Shown here: positions 1-5,562 of the stretch, in pieces
How positions within the stretch are numbered: position 1 is the stretch's first letter
Layout of the letters: every line of letters starts with the position of its first letter
Program-made: the position numbers and the translations under genes
NCBI GenBank assembly: GCA_945787625.1
Contig: CALZJL010000093.1
Location: 1-5,562, forward strand
Source: an uncultured Prevotellaceae bacterium
Lineage (GTDB): Bacteria > Bacteroidota > Bacteroidia > Bacteroidales > Bacteroidaceae
Direction: 5' to 3'
DNA: 5,562 nt
Notes under the pieces: model-generated
Database searches by the model: none
What the model saw: only the letters and a program-made list of their open reading frames with translations
What the model was told of the DNA's origin: nothing

Positions 1-2011
1 CAAAGTTGACTTGCATCTCTCCGTCGAGCAGGCGGTCGGGGTCTTCGCTTTGGAGGCGTTCGACGGCTTGGTGTACGTAGACGGGGGTGCCTTCCTTGTC
101 GCAGCCGAAGTTGGAGTAGCTTATCATGGCGGTGACGGGCTCTTGGTTGAAGAGGCGGACGGTTTCTTCGGCAAGGCGTGCTACGTCGTAGAGGGTGGCG
201 GCTCCGGGGTGGCGGTTGATGAGGGTGTCGGCTATGAAATGGGTGCCTTGCTTGGAGTTGAGTATATGCATGGTGGCGAAGTGGTCGTAGCCGGGTCTGA
301 TGCCGATGACTTCTTTGGCGGCTTTGATTGTGTTGCTGTATTTGGTGTATAGTCCTGTGATCATGGCGTCGGCTTCGCCTGTCTCGACCATCATCATGCC
401 GAAATAGTTGCGTTCGAACATCTTGTCGTTGGCTTCTTCGTAGGTGTAGCCTTGGCGTTGTAGCTTGTCGGTCAGTATGCGTGCGTAGCGTTCGCGGCGT
501 TCGGCTTCGCGGTCGTGGCGGAGGTTGATGATTTCGATGCCGTCGAGGCTGAGTTCGAGCTCGGCTGCTATCTTGGCTATCTTTTCGTCGTTGCCCAGGA
601 GTATGGGGTGGCAGATGCCTTCGCCGTGGGCTTGTACGGCGGCTTTGAGCATGGTGGGGTGTATGCCTTCGGCGAAGACTACGCGCTGGGGATTGCGTCG
701 GGCGGTGTCGTAGAGCTGTTGTGTGAGTTTGCTCTCTTGACCCATAATCTGGCGTAGGTGGGCAGCGTAGGAGTCCCAGTCGTCGATGTGCTTGCGTGCT
801 ACGCCGCTGTCGATGGCGGCTTTGGCTACGGCCATGGAGACTTCGGTGATGAGGCGTGGGTCTACGGGCTTGGGTATGAAGTAGTCTCGCCCGAAGCTGA
901 GGTTGTTGACGTGGTATACTTCGTTGACTACATCGGGGACGGGCTTCTTGGCAAGGGCTGCTATGGCCCTGACGGCAGCAAGCTTCATCTCTTCGTTGAT
1001 AGAGGTGGAGGCTGTGTCGAGGGCGCCGCGGAAGATATAGGGGAAGCCTATGACGTTGTTGATTTGGTTGGGGTAGTCGCTGCGACCTGTGGACATGAGG
1101 ACGTCGGGGCGTGCTGCTATGGCTTCTTCGTAGGTGATCTCGGGTTCTGGGTTGGCGAGGGCAAAGACGAGGGGATTGTCTGCCATGGTGCTGACCATCT
1201 CTTGGGTCAGTACTTTGCCTTTGCTCAGACCGAGGAATACGTCGGCTCCGTTGATGGCTTCGGCGAGGGTGTGTACGTCGCGGCGTGTGGTGGCAAATTC
1301 CTGCTTTTCGGGGCTGAGATCAGGACGGTCGTCTGTAATGACGCCTTTGGAGTCAAGCATGAGTATGTTGTGGCGTTGTGCTCCGAGGGCGCAGTATAGT
1401 CTGGTGCATGAGATGGCGGCGGCTCCTGCTCCGTTGACTACGATTTTAACGTCTTGTATGTTCTTGCCTGCTACTTCGAGGGCGTTGAGGAGTCCTGCGC
1501 TGGAGATGATGGCTGTGCCGTGCTGGTCGTCGTGCATGACGGGTATGTCAAGCTCGGCTTTGAGACGTCGCTCGATTTCGAAGCATTCGGGGGCTTTGAT
1601 GTCTTCGAGGTTAATGCCGCCGAATGTGGGGGCTATGGCTTTGACGGCGGTGATGAATTTGTCGGGGTCTTTCTCGTCTATTTCGATGTCGAAGACGTCG
1701 ATGCCGCCGTAAATCTTGAAGAGGAGACCTTTACCTTCCATGACGGGCTTGCCTGAGAGGGCTCCTATGTCACCGAGGCCGAGGACTGCTGTGCCGTTGG
1801 ATATGACGGCTACGAGGTTGCCTTTGCTGGTATATCGGTAGGCGTCGTCGGGGTTTTTCTGTATCTCCAGACATGGTTCGGCTACGCCTGGGGAGTAGGC
1901 GAGCGAGAGATCGGTCTGGGTGCTGTAGGGCTTGGTGGGGGTTACTTCTATCTTGCCTGGTTTGCCGCTGGAGTGGTAGGCGAGTGCCATTTCTTTTGTT
2001 ATCTTTGCCAT
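1..2011 (-). CDS. maeB: NADP-dependent malic enzyme with C-terminal phosphotransacetylase-like domain (C-terminus cut by window edge)
   Basis: MaeB-type malic enzyme: oxidative decarboxylation of malate to pyruvate and CO2, yielding NADPH, in the cytoplasm. Starting at the ATG at 2011-2009, 670 uninterrupted codons are visible. The N-terminus begins [20 protein letters not shown]. Visible motifs are SLAYSPGVA with the probable catalytic Tyr39, MEGKGLLFK with the probable catalytic Lys94, the metal-ligand region NLEDI (Glu136, Asp137) and HDDQHGTA (Asp162). A Rossmann loop VNGAGAAA lies at about 192-199, followed by ANPEPEI (286-291) and [20 protein letters not shown] (311-330). From about residue 430 the protein continues into a phosphotransacetylase-like domain ([10 protein letters not shown] at 440-449). 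In characterised MaeB enzymes this domain is regulatory and binds acetyl-CoA rather than acting as a transferase. Family members are about 760 aa, so roughly 90 residues lie beyond the left edge. There is no clear Shine-Dalgarno sequence, which is normal for Bacteroidota. NADP preference is inferred from the family, not read from a residue. Confidence 0.96.
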   Translation of the reverse strand, partial: MAKITKEMALAYHSSGKPGKIEVTPTKPYSTQTDLSLAYSPGVAEPCLEIQKNPDDAYRYTSKGNLVAVISNGTAVLGLGDIGALSGKPVMEGKGLLFKIYGGIDVFDIEIDEKDPDKFITAVKAIAPTFGGINLEDIKAPECFEIERRLKAELDIPVMHDDQHGTAIISSAGLLNALEVAGKNIQDVKIVVNGAGAAAISCTRLYCALGAQRHNILMLDSKGVITDDRPDLSPEKQEFATTRRDVHTLAEAINGADVFLGLSKGKVLTQEMVSTMADNPLVFALANPEPEITYEEAIAARPDVLMSTGRSDYPNQINNVIGFPYIFRGALDTASTSINEEMKLAAVRAIAALAKKPVPDVVNEVYHVNNLSFGRDYFIPKPVDPRLITEVSMAVAKAAIDSGVARKHIDDWDSYAAHLRQIMGQESKLTQQLYDTARRNPQRVVFAEGIHPTMLKAAVQAHGEGICHPILLGNDEKIAKIAAELELSLDGIEIINLRHDREAERRERYARILTDKLQRQGYTYEEANDKMFERNYFGMMMVETGEADAMITGLYTKYSNTIKAAKEVIGIRPGYDHFATMHILNSKQGTHFIADTLINRHPGAATLYDVARLAEETVRLFNQEPVTAMISYSNFGCDKEGTPVYVHQAVERLQSEDPDRLLDGEMQVNF

Positions 2012-2031
2012 AGCTGCTGGTTTGTGTGTTT

Positions 2032-2070
2032 ATAAAAGATAGGTTTGGAAACTTTCGTGATTCCAAACCT
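2032..2070 (-). terminator. Intrinsic terminator of pheS
   Basis: A perfect 10-bp inverted repeat (AGGTTTGGAA at 2070-2061 pairing with TTCCAAACCT at 2050-2041, read on the minus strand) encloses a 10-nt loop. The loop can itself close as AC-GAAA-GU with a GNRA-type tetraloop. It is followed on the minus strand by ATCTTTTAT. It lies about 35 nt downstream of the pheS stop codon and just before maeB, so it probably ends the pheS transcript. The plus-strand side of the hairpin has no T-run, so termination should act in one direction only. The U-run is short and interrupted, so termination may be partial. Confidence 0.8.
2034..2067 (-). promoter_or_regulatory. Possible Bacteroidota-type promoter of maeB overlapping the pheS terminator
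   Basis: Read on the minus strand, TTTG at 2067-2064 is followed after 22 nt by TATCTTTT at 2041-2034. This resembles the Bacteroidota consensus TTTG / TAnnTTTG with one mismatch in the last base. A start a few bases downstream would give a leader of under 20 nt before the maeB ATG. Only 93 bp separate pheS and maeB, and a terminator occupies the middle, so maeB needs either a promoter here or readthrough. The call rests on motif similarity alone. Confidence 0.3.
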
Positions 2071-2104
2071 GTATCGTATTTGTATACGTCTTGTTGTGTT
2101 TTTT

Positions 2105-3124
2105 TTAATATGCTGATTTGAATTCGTCGAGGAAACGTGCGTCGTTTTCGCTAAACATGCGCAAGTCTTTGACTTGGTACTTGAGGTTGGTGATGCGCTC
2201 GATGCCCATGCCGAATGCGTAGCCTGTGTATTGGGTGGGGTCGATACCGCCTGCTTCGAGTACGGCTGGGTCTACCATGCCGCAACCGAGGATTTCTACC
2301 CAACCTGTCTGCTTGCAGAATGAGCAGCCTTTGCCTCCGCAGAGGTGGCATGAAATGTCCATCTCGGCACTTGGCTCTGTGAAGGGGAAGTATGATGGGC
2401 GTAGACGTATCTGGGTCTTCTCGCCAAACATCTCTTGTGCGAAGAGCAGTAGTACCTGCTTGAGGTCGGTGAAGCTGACGCCTTTGTCGATATACAGGCC
2501 TTCTACCTGATGGAAGAAGCAATGTGCACGGGCACTAATGGCTTCGTTGCGGTACACGCGGCCCGGGCAGATGACTCGTATGGGGGGCTGGCTTCGCTCC
2601 ATGACGCGTGACTGTACGCTGGAGGTGTGGGAGCGTAGTATGATATCGGGGTGTGCCTCGACGAAGAATGTGTCCTGCATGTCGCGGGCGGGGTGGTCGT
2701 CGGCAAAGTTCATGCTGCTATATACGTGCCAGTCGTCTTCGACTTCGGGACCTTCTGCCATGGTAAAGCCGAGACGTGAGAATATGTCGACGATTTCGTT
2801 CTTGACGATGGAGAGGGGGTGACGTGTGCCGAGGGGAATGGGGTAGGGGCTTCGTGTGAGGTCTATCTGCGGACCTGAGGCAAGAGTCGTGGCGACCTGC
2901 TCTTTGAGGCTGTTGATCTTGTCTTGGGTGAACTGTTTGAGCTCGTTGATTTTCTTGCCTAACTCTCGCTTCTGCTCGGCTGGTACGTTGCGAAATTGCT
3001 CCATGAGCATCGTGACTTGTCCTTTCTTGCTGAGGTACTTGATGCGGAGTTGTTCTGCCTCTTCGGGCGTGGTGGCTGTGAGCTGTTGGACTTCTGCCCT
3101 TATTTCTTCGATTTTCTGAAGCAT
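2105..3124 (-). CDS. pheS: Phenylalanine--tRNA ligase alpha subunit
   Basis: Catalytic alpha subunit of the cytoplasmic (alpha-beta)2 enzyme that charges tRNA-Phe. The 339 residues match the usual family length. Residues 1-85 are a charged helical region, corresponding to the N-terminal coiled coil that contacts tRNA. The class II core follows: motif 1 region RHPLSIVKNEIVDIFSRLGF (101-120), then EGPEVEDDWHVYSSMNF (124-140). Motif 2 is GRVYRNEAISARAHCFFHQV (188-207). RPSYFPFTEPSAEMDI (242-257) comes next, and motif 3 is GYAFGMGIERI (301-311). Between PSAEMDI and GWVEILGCGMV lies an insert CHLCGGKGCSFC (259-270) with a C-x2-C-x4-C-x2-C pattern that the E. coli protein lacks; it may bind zinc. 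pheT is not next to it; the downstream gene is maeB. The ATG at 3124 fits the family start. A structured leader or small RNA ends just 16 nt upstream, so expression may depend on readthrough or attenuation. Confidence 0.98.
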   Translation of the reverse strand: MLQKIEEIRAEVQQLTATTPEEAEQLRIKYLSKKGQVTMLMEQFRNVPAEQKRELGKKINELKQFTQDKINSLKEQVATTLASGPQIDLTRSPYPIPLGTRHPLSIVKNEIVDIFSRLGFTMAEGPEVEDDWHVYSSMNFADDHPARDMQDTFFVEAHPDIILRSHTSSVQSRVMERSQPPIRVICPGRVYRNEAISARAHCFFHQVEGLYIDKGVSFTDLKQVLLLFAQEMFGEKTQIRLRPSYFPFTEPSAEMDISCHLCGGKGCSFCKQTGWVEILGCGMVDPAVLEAGGIDPTQYTGYAFGMGIERITNLKYQVKDLRMFSENDARFLDEFKSAY

Positions 3125-3140
3125 AATGTTTTGTGTGGAT

Positions 3141-3299
3141 AAAAAAGTCGCACTGGTGATGTGATGAAACTCCTTTTTGACAGGATTTGAGGGTTCTGAA
3201 ATCTTTGTAATCCGCTCGGTGGCGGCTCGCCATTGACATCTGAAGTGACCTCGGTTTGTTGATTTAATTGATGAGAATCCCGATCAAACCAGTGCGACT
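3141..3299 (-). terminator. Terminator-like closing helix with U-run upstream of pheS
   Basis: The 3' arm of the perfect 12-bp helix is followed directly by a run of T on the minus strand (six in all, counting the last base of the arm), the layout of an intrinsic terminator. The 130-nt insertion between the arms is far longer than an ordinary terminator loop, so it would work only if the interior folds first. If it works, most transcripts starting near 3312 would stop before pheS, and pheS would be fed by readthrough or a regulated antiterminated state. Confidence 0.5.
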
Positions 3300-3312
3300 A
3301 TATCTTGTTTCT
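3141..3312 (-). ncRNA. Candidate structured RNA, 6S-like in outline, or pheS leader
   Basis: Read on the minus strand, AGTCGCACTGGT (3299-3288) and ACCAGTGCGACT (3157-3146) form a perfect 12-bp helix around 130 nt, and five more Ts follow at once (3145-3141). Inside, TGAT plus GGGATTCT (3286-3274, with a bulged C) can pair with GGAGTTTCATCA (3173-3162), including several G-U pairs. Next come an A/U-rich single-stranded stretch (about 3273-3253) and an inner arm. In the arm, GAGG (3252-3249) can pair with CCTC, and TGT-C-AAT can pair with ATTACA. The tip is GC-rich (3231-3212). A closing stem, large internal bubble and long apical arm totalling about 170 nt resemble 6S RNA. The Bacteroidales-1 RNA motif of Rfam is another candidate. 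The pheS ATG begins 16 nt after the U-run, so a cis-acting leader is equally possible. The pairings were found by eye. The boundaries come from the promoter and the U-run. Confidence 0.55.
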
Positions 3313-3316
3313 TGTG

Positions 3317-3324
3317 CAAATTTA
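3317..3324 (-). promoter_or_regulatory. Bacteroidota -7 promoter element for the structured RNA and perhaps pheS
   Basis: The minus strand reads GTTGTAAATTTGCACAAG here, and TAAATTTG is an exact match to the Bacteroidota -7 consensus TAnnTTTG. The expected upstream TTTG element is not evident at the usual spacing, where the sequence is A-rich. Transcription would start a few bases downstream, near 3312, about 13 nt before the 12-bp helix. No other exact match was noticed in the intergenic region, so this is the best candidate for both the RNA and pheS. Confidence 0.6.
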
Positions 3325-3417
3325 CAACTTTATTTTTATTATGTGTGCTTTTGGGTATAAAAATATTCTTAAATGTGGTGTTATTTTGTGTTTCAATGGG
3401 CGTCTGGGGTTGTGGTG
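3325..3417. other. AT-rich spacer between the LolA-like gene and the RNA promoter
   Basis: Ninety-three bases after the stop codon of the LolA-like gene. The part nearest the promoter is strongly A/T-rich, which suits upstream promoter DNA. I found no convincing hairpin with a U-run to end the ftsK-lolA transcript, so that transcript may run into the structured RNA. No reading frame here is credible. Confidence 0.5.
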
Positions 3418-4053
3418 TCAGAGTTCGATGACTTGTACTTGGGGGTAGTCCTTGCTGGGGAAGTCGAATTGTGAGGGGCTGAGGTCGCGGAGGGTCTTGA
3501 TTCCGCTCATGGAGATGCGGGTCCATTGGCCTTGGTGGCGTATGCGGACGCACATGGGGAGGGAGGTCTGCTTGTCGATGTTGACTATGATGGTCTGTGG
3601 GGTGGAATTTTTCTTGCTTTTTGAGCTGAGGGTGACTTCCCATGTGGACTTGCCTCGTAGAGAGGCTGTCTTGCTGCTGAGCTTGTAGCCTTTCTTGTAG
3701 ATGCTGAGAAAGGCTGTGGGGGAGGATTGCTGCAGCTCTTCGTCGGTCGGGACGGTCTGGCTTACTTCGTCGGAGCCTTGTATGTAGGTCCACATCTTGC
3801 GGCCGTTGTACCACGTGGTGATCTGTGGCGTCTTGAGGAAATACATCTGACCTTTGAGTTGTATGGTACCTGTGACTTTGTCGCGTGGGGTGTTGCCATC
3901 GAAAGTGGTGACGGTAAAGTTGCCGCCGAGTCCGTCACTTCCGTTGATGACGGCTGCTGTCTTGTCGAGAATCTGCATCGGGGTCTGGGCGTGGAGCGGA
4001 GTTCTCGCAATTAGCAGAATGGCTATGATGCTAAGGAGGATTCTGTCGTTCAT
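3418..4053 (-). CDS. LolA-like periplasmic outer-membrane lipoprotein chaperone
   Basis: A 211-residue exported protein related to the LolA carrier family, which shuttles lipoproteins across the periplasm to the outer membrane. A signal peptide is clear: MNDR, a hydrophobic stretch LLSIIAILLIA (6-16), then TPLHA with likely cleavage after Ala22, and no lipobox cysteine. The mature part is rich in alternating beta-strand sequence. It carries LolA-like features: GNFTVTTFDG (44-53), GTIQLKGQMYFLKTP (62-76), WYNGRKMWTYIQGSDEV (81-97), PTAFLSIYKKGYKL (112-125) and the C-terminal segment SQFDFPSKDYP (194-204). These fit the half-barrel fold by pattern, not by a database match. It starts 24 bp after the ftsK stop without a Shine-Dalgarno sequence, and the short gap suggests co-transcription. 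LolA-like genes next to ftsK are a familiar arrangement in Bacteroidales. I leave the symbol empty because sequence similarity to proteobacterial LolA is weak. Confidence 0.85.
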   Translation of the reverse strand: MNDRILLSIIAILLIARTPLHAQTPMQILDKTAAVINGSDGLGGNFTVTTFDGNTPRDKVTGTIQLKGQMYFLKTPQITTWYNGRKMWTYIQGSDEVSQTVPTDEELQQSSPTAFLSIYKKGYKLSSKTASLRGKSTWEVTLSSKSKKNSTPQTIIVNIDKQTSLPMCVRIRHQGQWTRISMSGIKTLRDLSPSQFDFPSKDYPQVQVIEL

Positions 4054-4077
4054 CGTTGTCGGTTTTTGTTTATTTCC

Positions 4078-5562
4078 TTACTTTAGTCCGTCGAGGATAT
4101 GGAGGAGCTCTACGTCGCCTTGGACGAGGACTTCGCGTGGCTTGCTGCCGTGTGCCGGTCCTACGATTCCTGCCACTTCGAGCTGGTCCATGAGACGACC
4201 GGCGCGGTTGTATCCTATGGAGAATTTGCGTTGTATCATCGAGGTGGAGCCTTGCTGGGTCTGCACGACGAGACGTGCTACTTCTTCAAACATGGGGTCG
4301 AGGTTCTGCATATCGGCATCTGCCGGGCCTGCGTCGTCGCCGTCCATGGGTACTGGTGGCAAGGGTGCTGGGCCGAGGTAGCTCTGCTGACATGCTATGT
4401 AGCGTGTGATGGCTTCGACTTCGGGGGTATCGACAAAGGCACATTGTACGCGTACTGGCTCGGCTCCGTTGAGTATGAGCATGTCGCCCTTGCCTACGAG
4501 CTGCTGGGCTCCGCCGCGGTCGAGTATGGTACGGCTGTCTATCATGGCACTTACTTTGAATGCCATACGGGCTGGGAAGTTGGCCTTGATGGTGCCGGTG
4601 ATGATGTTGGTGGTGGGTCGCTGTGTGGCTATAATCATGTGTATGCCCACGGCGCGTGCCAATTGGGCTATGCGGCAGATGGGGAGCTCGATTTCCTTGC
4701 CTGCGGTCATGATGAGGTCGCCAAACTCATCGATGACTACGACGATGTAGGGCATGAAGCGGTGTCCGTTGTCGGGGTTGAGGTGGCGAGACTTGAACTT
4801 ATCGTTGTATTCGCGCAAGTTGCGTGCTCCTGCCTTCTTGAGCAGGTCGTAGCGTTCGTCCATCTCGACGCAGAGCGACTTGAGTGTCTGGACTACTTTC
4901 TGTACGTCTGTGATGATGGGCTCTTCGCCTTCGTTGCCTTCGACTTGTGCGAGGAAGTGGTTGACTATGGGGTTGTATACGGAGAACTCTACTTTCTTCG
5001 GGTCTACCATGACGAGCTTGAGCTCGGCTGGGTGCTTCTTGTAGAGCAGGGAGGTGATTATGGCGTTAAGACCTACGGATTTACCTTGTCCTGTGGCTCC
5101 GGCTACGAGTAGGTGTGGCATCTTGGCGAGGTCTGCCATGTAGATTTCGTTGGTGATGGTCTTGCCGAGGGCTATGGGGAGCTCAAATGTTGTTTCCTGG
5201 AACTTGCGTGAGTTGCAGATGCTCTCCATGGATACAATCTGGGGCTTGGCGTTGGGGACTTCGATACCTATGGTGCCTTTGCCTGGTATAGGGGCTATGA
5301 TACGTATGCCAAGGGCTGATAGTGAGAGTGCGATGTCGTCTTCGAGGTTACGTATCTTGGAAATGCGTACTCCTGGGGCGGGGGTAATCTCGTAGAGGGT
5401 GATGGTGGGCCCGACGGTGGCTTTGATGCTTACTATCTTGACGCCGAAATCGAGAAGAACCTGTATGATTCGGTTCTTGTTGGCCTGCTGCTCTTCCATG
5501 TCTATCGTCGAGTCGATGTTGTAATGCTTGAGCAGGTCGAGGGTGGGGTATTTGTAGTTTTC
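4078..5562 (-). CDS. ftsK: DNA translocase FtsK, motor and gamma domains (N-terminus cut by window edge)
   Basis: C-terminal 494 residues of the septum-located double-stranded DNA pump that clears chromosome termini at division and activates XerCD recombination. The frame is open to the right edge and begins ENYKYPTLDLLKHYN, the segment just before the motor, so the Met at 5499 is internal. Numbering from that Met, the alpha domain includes GPTITLYEITPAPGVRISKI (30-49). The RecA-like beta domain has Walker A GATGQGKS (134-141), DPKKVEFSVYN (166-176), Walker B VVVIDEFGDL (253-262) and ATQRPTTNIITGTIKANFPA (291-310). A short acidic, proline-containing linker (about 374-398) leads to the winged-helix gamma domain. 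That domain includes IQRKFSIGYNRAGRLMDQLE (422-441) and reads the polar guide sequences. FtsK proteins of this phylum are about 800 aa, so the membrane-spanning N-terminal part lies outside the window. The stop is followed closely by the LolA-like gene. Confidence 0.97.
   Translation of the reverse strand, partial: ENYKYPTLDLLKHYNIDSTIDMEEQQANKNRIIQVLLDFGVKIVSIKATVGPTITLYEITPAPGVRISKIRNLEDDIALSLSALGIRIIAPIPGKGTIGIEVPNAKPQIVSMESICNSRKFQETTFELPIALGKTITNEIYMADLAKMPHLLVAGATGQGKSVGLNAIITSLLYKKHPAELKLVMVDPKKVEFSVYNPIVNHFLAQVEGNEGEEPIITDVQKVVQTLKSLCVEMDERYDLLKKAGARNLREYNDKFKSRHLNPDNGHRFMPYIVVVIDEFGDLIMTAGKEIELPICRIAQLARAVGIHMIIATQRPTTNIITGTIKANFPARMAFKVSAMIDSRTILDRGGAQQLVGKGDMLILNGAEPVRVQCAFVDTPEVEAITRYIACQQSYLGPAPLPPVPMDGDDAGPADADMQNLDPMFEEVARLVVQTQQGSTSMIQRKFSIGYNRAGRLMDQLEVAGIVGPAHGSKPREVLVQGDVELLHILDGLK

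Noticed and set aside
758..1756. Plus-strand open frames of 100 to 213 residues, and others near 11-352 and 515-757
   Set aside because: All are antisense to the continuous maeB frame, which carries every expected malic enzyme motif. Their length follows from the strand composition bias.
1770..2066. 98-residue minus-strand open frame crossing the pheS-maeB gap
   Set aside because: It overlaps the maeB start in another frame. Its sequence is Arg/Ser/Pro-rich out-of-frame reading, and it spans the terminator hairpin.
3171..3174. Shine-Dalgarno-like AAGGAG on the minus strand within the intergenic RNA
   Set aside because: No start codon follows at a usable distance, and the bases are better explained as the 3' arm of the interior helix. 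The phylum rarely uses such sites.
2718..3239. 173-residue minus-strand open frame starting inside the structured RNA, considered as a pheS leader peptide or upstream gene
   Set aside because: It runs far into pheS in another frame. Its early part has no cluster of phenylalanine codons except two formed by the U-run, and it has no ribosome binding site.
3141..3312. T-box, tmRNA, SRP RNA or RNase P RNA as identity for the structured RNA
   Set aside because: I found no T-box core, no tmRNA tag frame with tRNA-like ends, no SRP GGAA-loop signature, and it is too short for RNase P RNA.
3284..3814. 176-residue minus-strand open frame across the end of the LolA-like gene
   Set aside because: It is an alternate frame of the LolA-like gene, rich in Gln, His, Pro and Arg, with no domain pattern. 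The overlapping frame has a signal peptide and LolA features.
4099..5112. 337-residue plus-strand open frame opposite ftsK
   Set aside because: It lies wholly inside the reverse complement of a highly conserved FtsK motor. Its composition (Val, Gly, Tyr, Asp, Glu, Cys) reflects the antisense of C-ending codons, and it shows no recognisable motif.

Overview
The window suggests a member of the Bacteroidota, most likely order Bacteroidales (Prevotella- or Bacteroides-like). The evidence is fourfold. FtsK carries the GATGQGKSVGLN Walker A and the YKYPTLDLL pre-motor segment usual in this phylum. PheS carries a four-cysteine insert that I associate with the phylum. Start codons lack Shine-Dalgarno sequences. 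One intergenic region has a perfect match to the Bacteroidota -7 promoter element TAnnTTTG. I do not assign a genus.

All genes lie on the minus strand, so the window reads from right to left. At the right edge (5562 to 4078) is the C-terminal two thirds of the DNA translocase FtsK. It is followed 24 bp later by a small exported LolA-like lipoprotein chaperone (4053 to 3418); these two look like an operon of cell division and envelope genes. Next comes a 293-bp gene-free stretch (3417 to 3125). It holds a Bacteroidota-type promoter and an approximately 170-nt RNA closed by a perfect 12-bp helix that ends in a run of U. This RNA could be a free-standing small RNA with 6S-like architecture, or a terminator-containing leader of the next gene. 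The next gene is pheS (3124 to 2105), the alpha subunit of phenylalanyl-tRNA synthetase; its U-run lies only 16 nt upstream of the pheS start codon. A clear intrinsic terminator follows pheS. After it comes maeB (2011 to 1), a malic enzyme fused to a phosphotransacetylase-like domain, which runs off the left edge. The maeB frame is open through all 670 visible codons.

The genes are housekeeping: chromosome segregation, envelope lipoprotein handling, translation and central carbon metabolism. No mobile element, CRISPR array, tRNA or rRNA was seen. The part that known genes do not explain is the structured RNA at about 3141-3312, and it is the main lead. The many long plus-strand open frames are antisense shadows produced by C-ending codon preference in the real genes.
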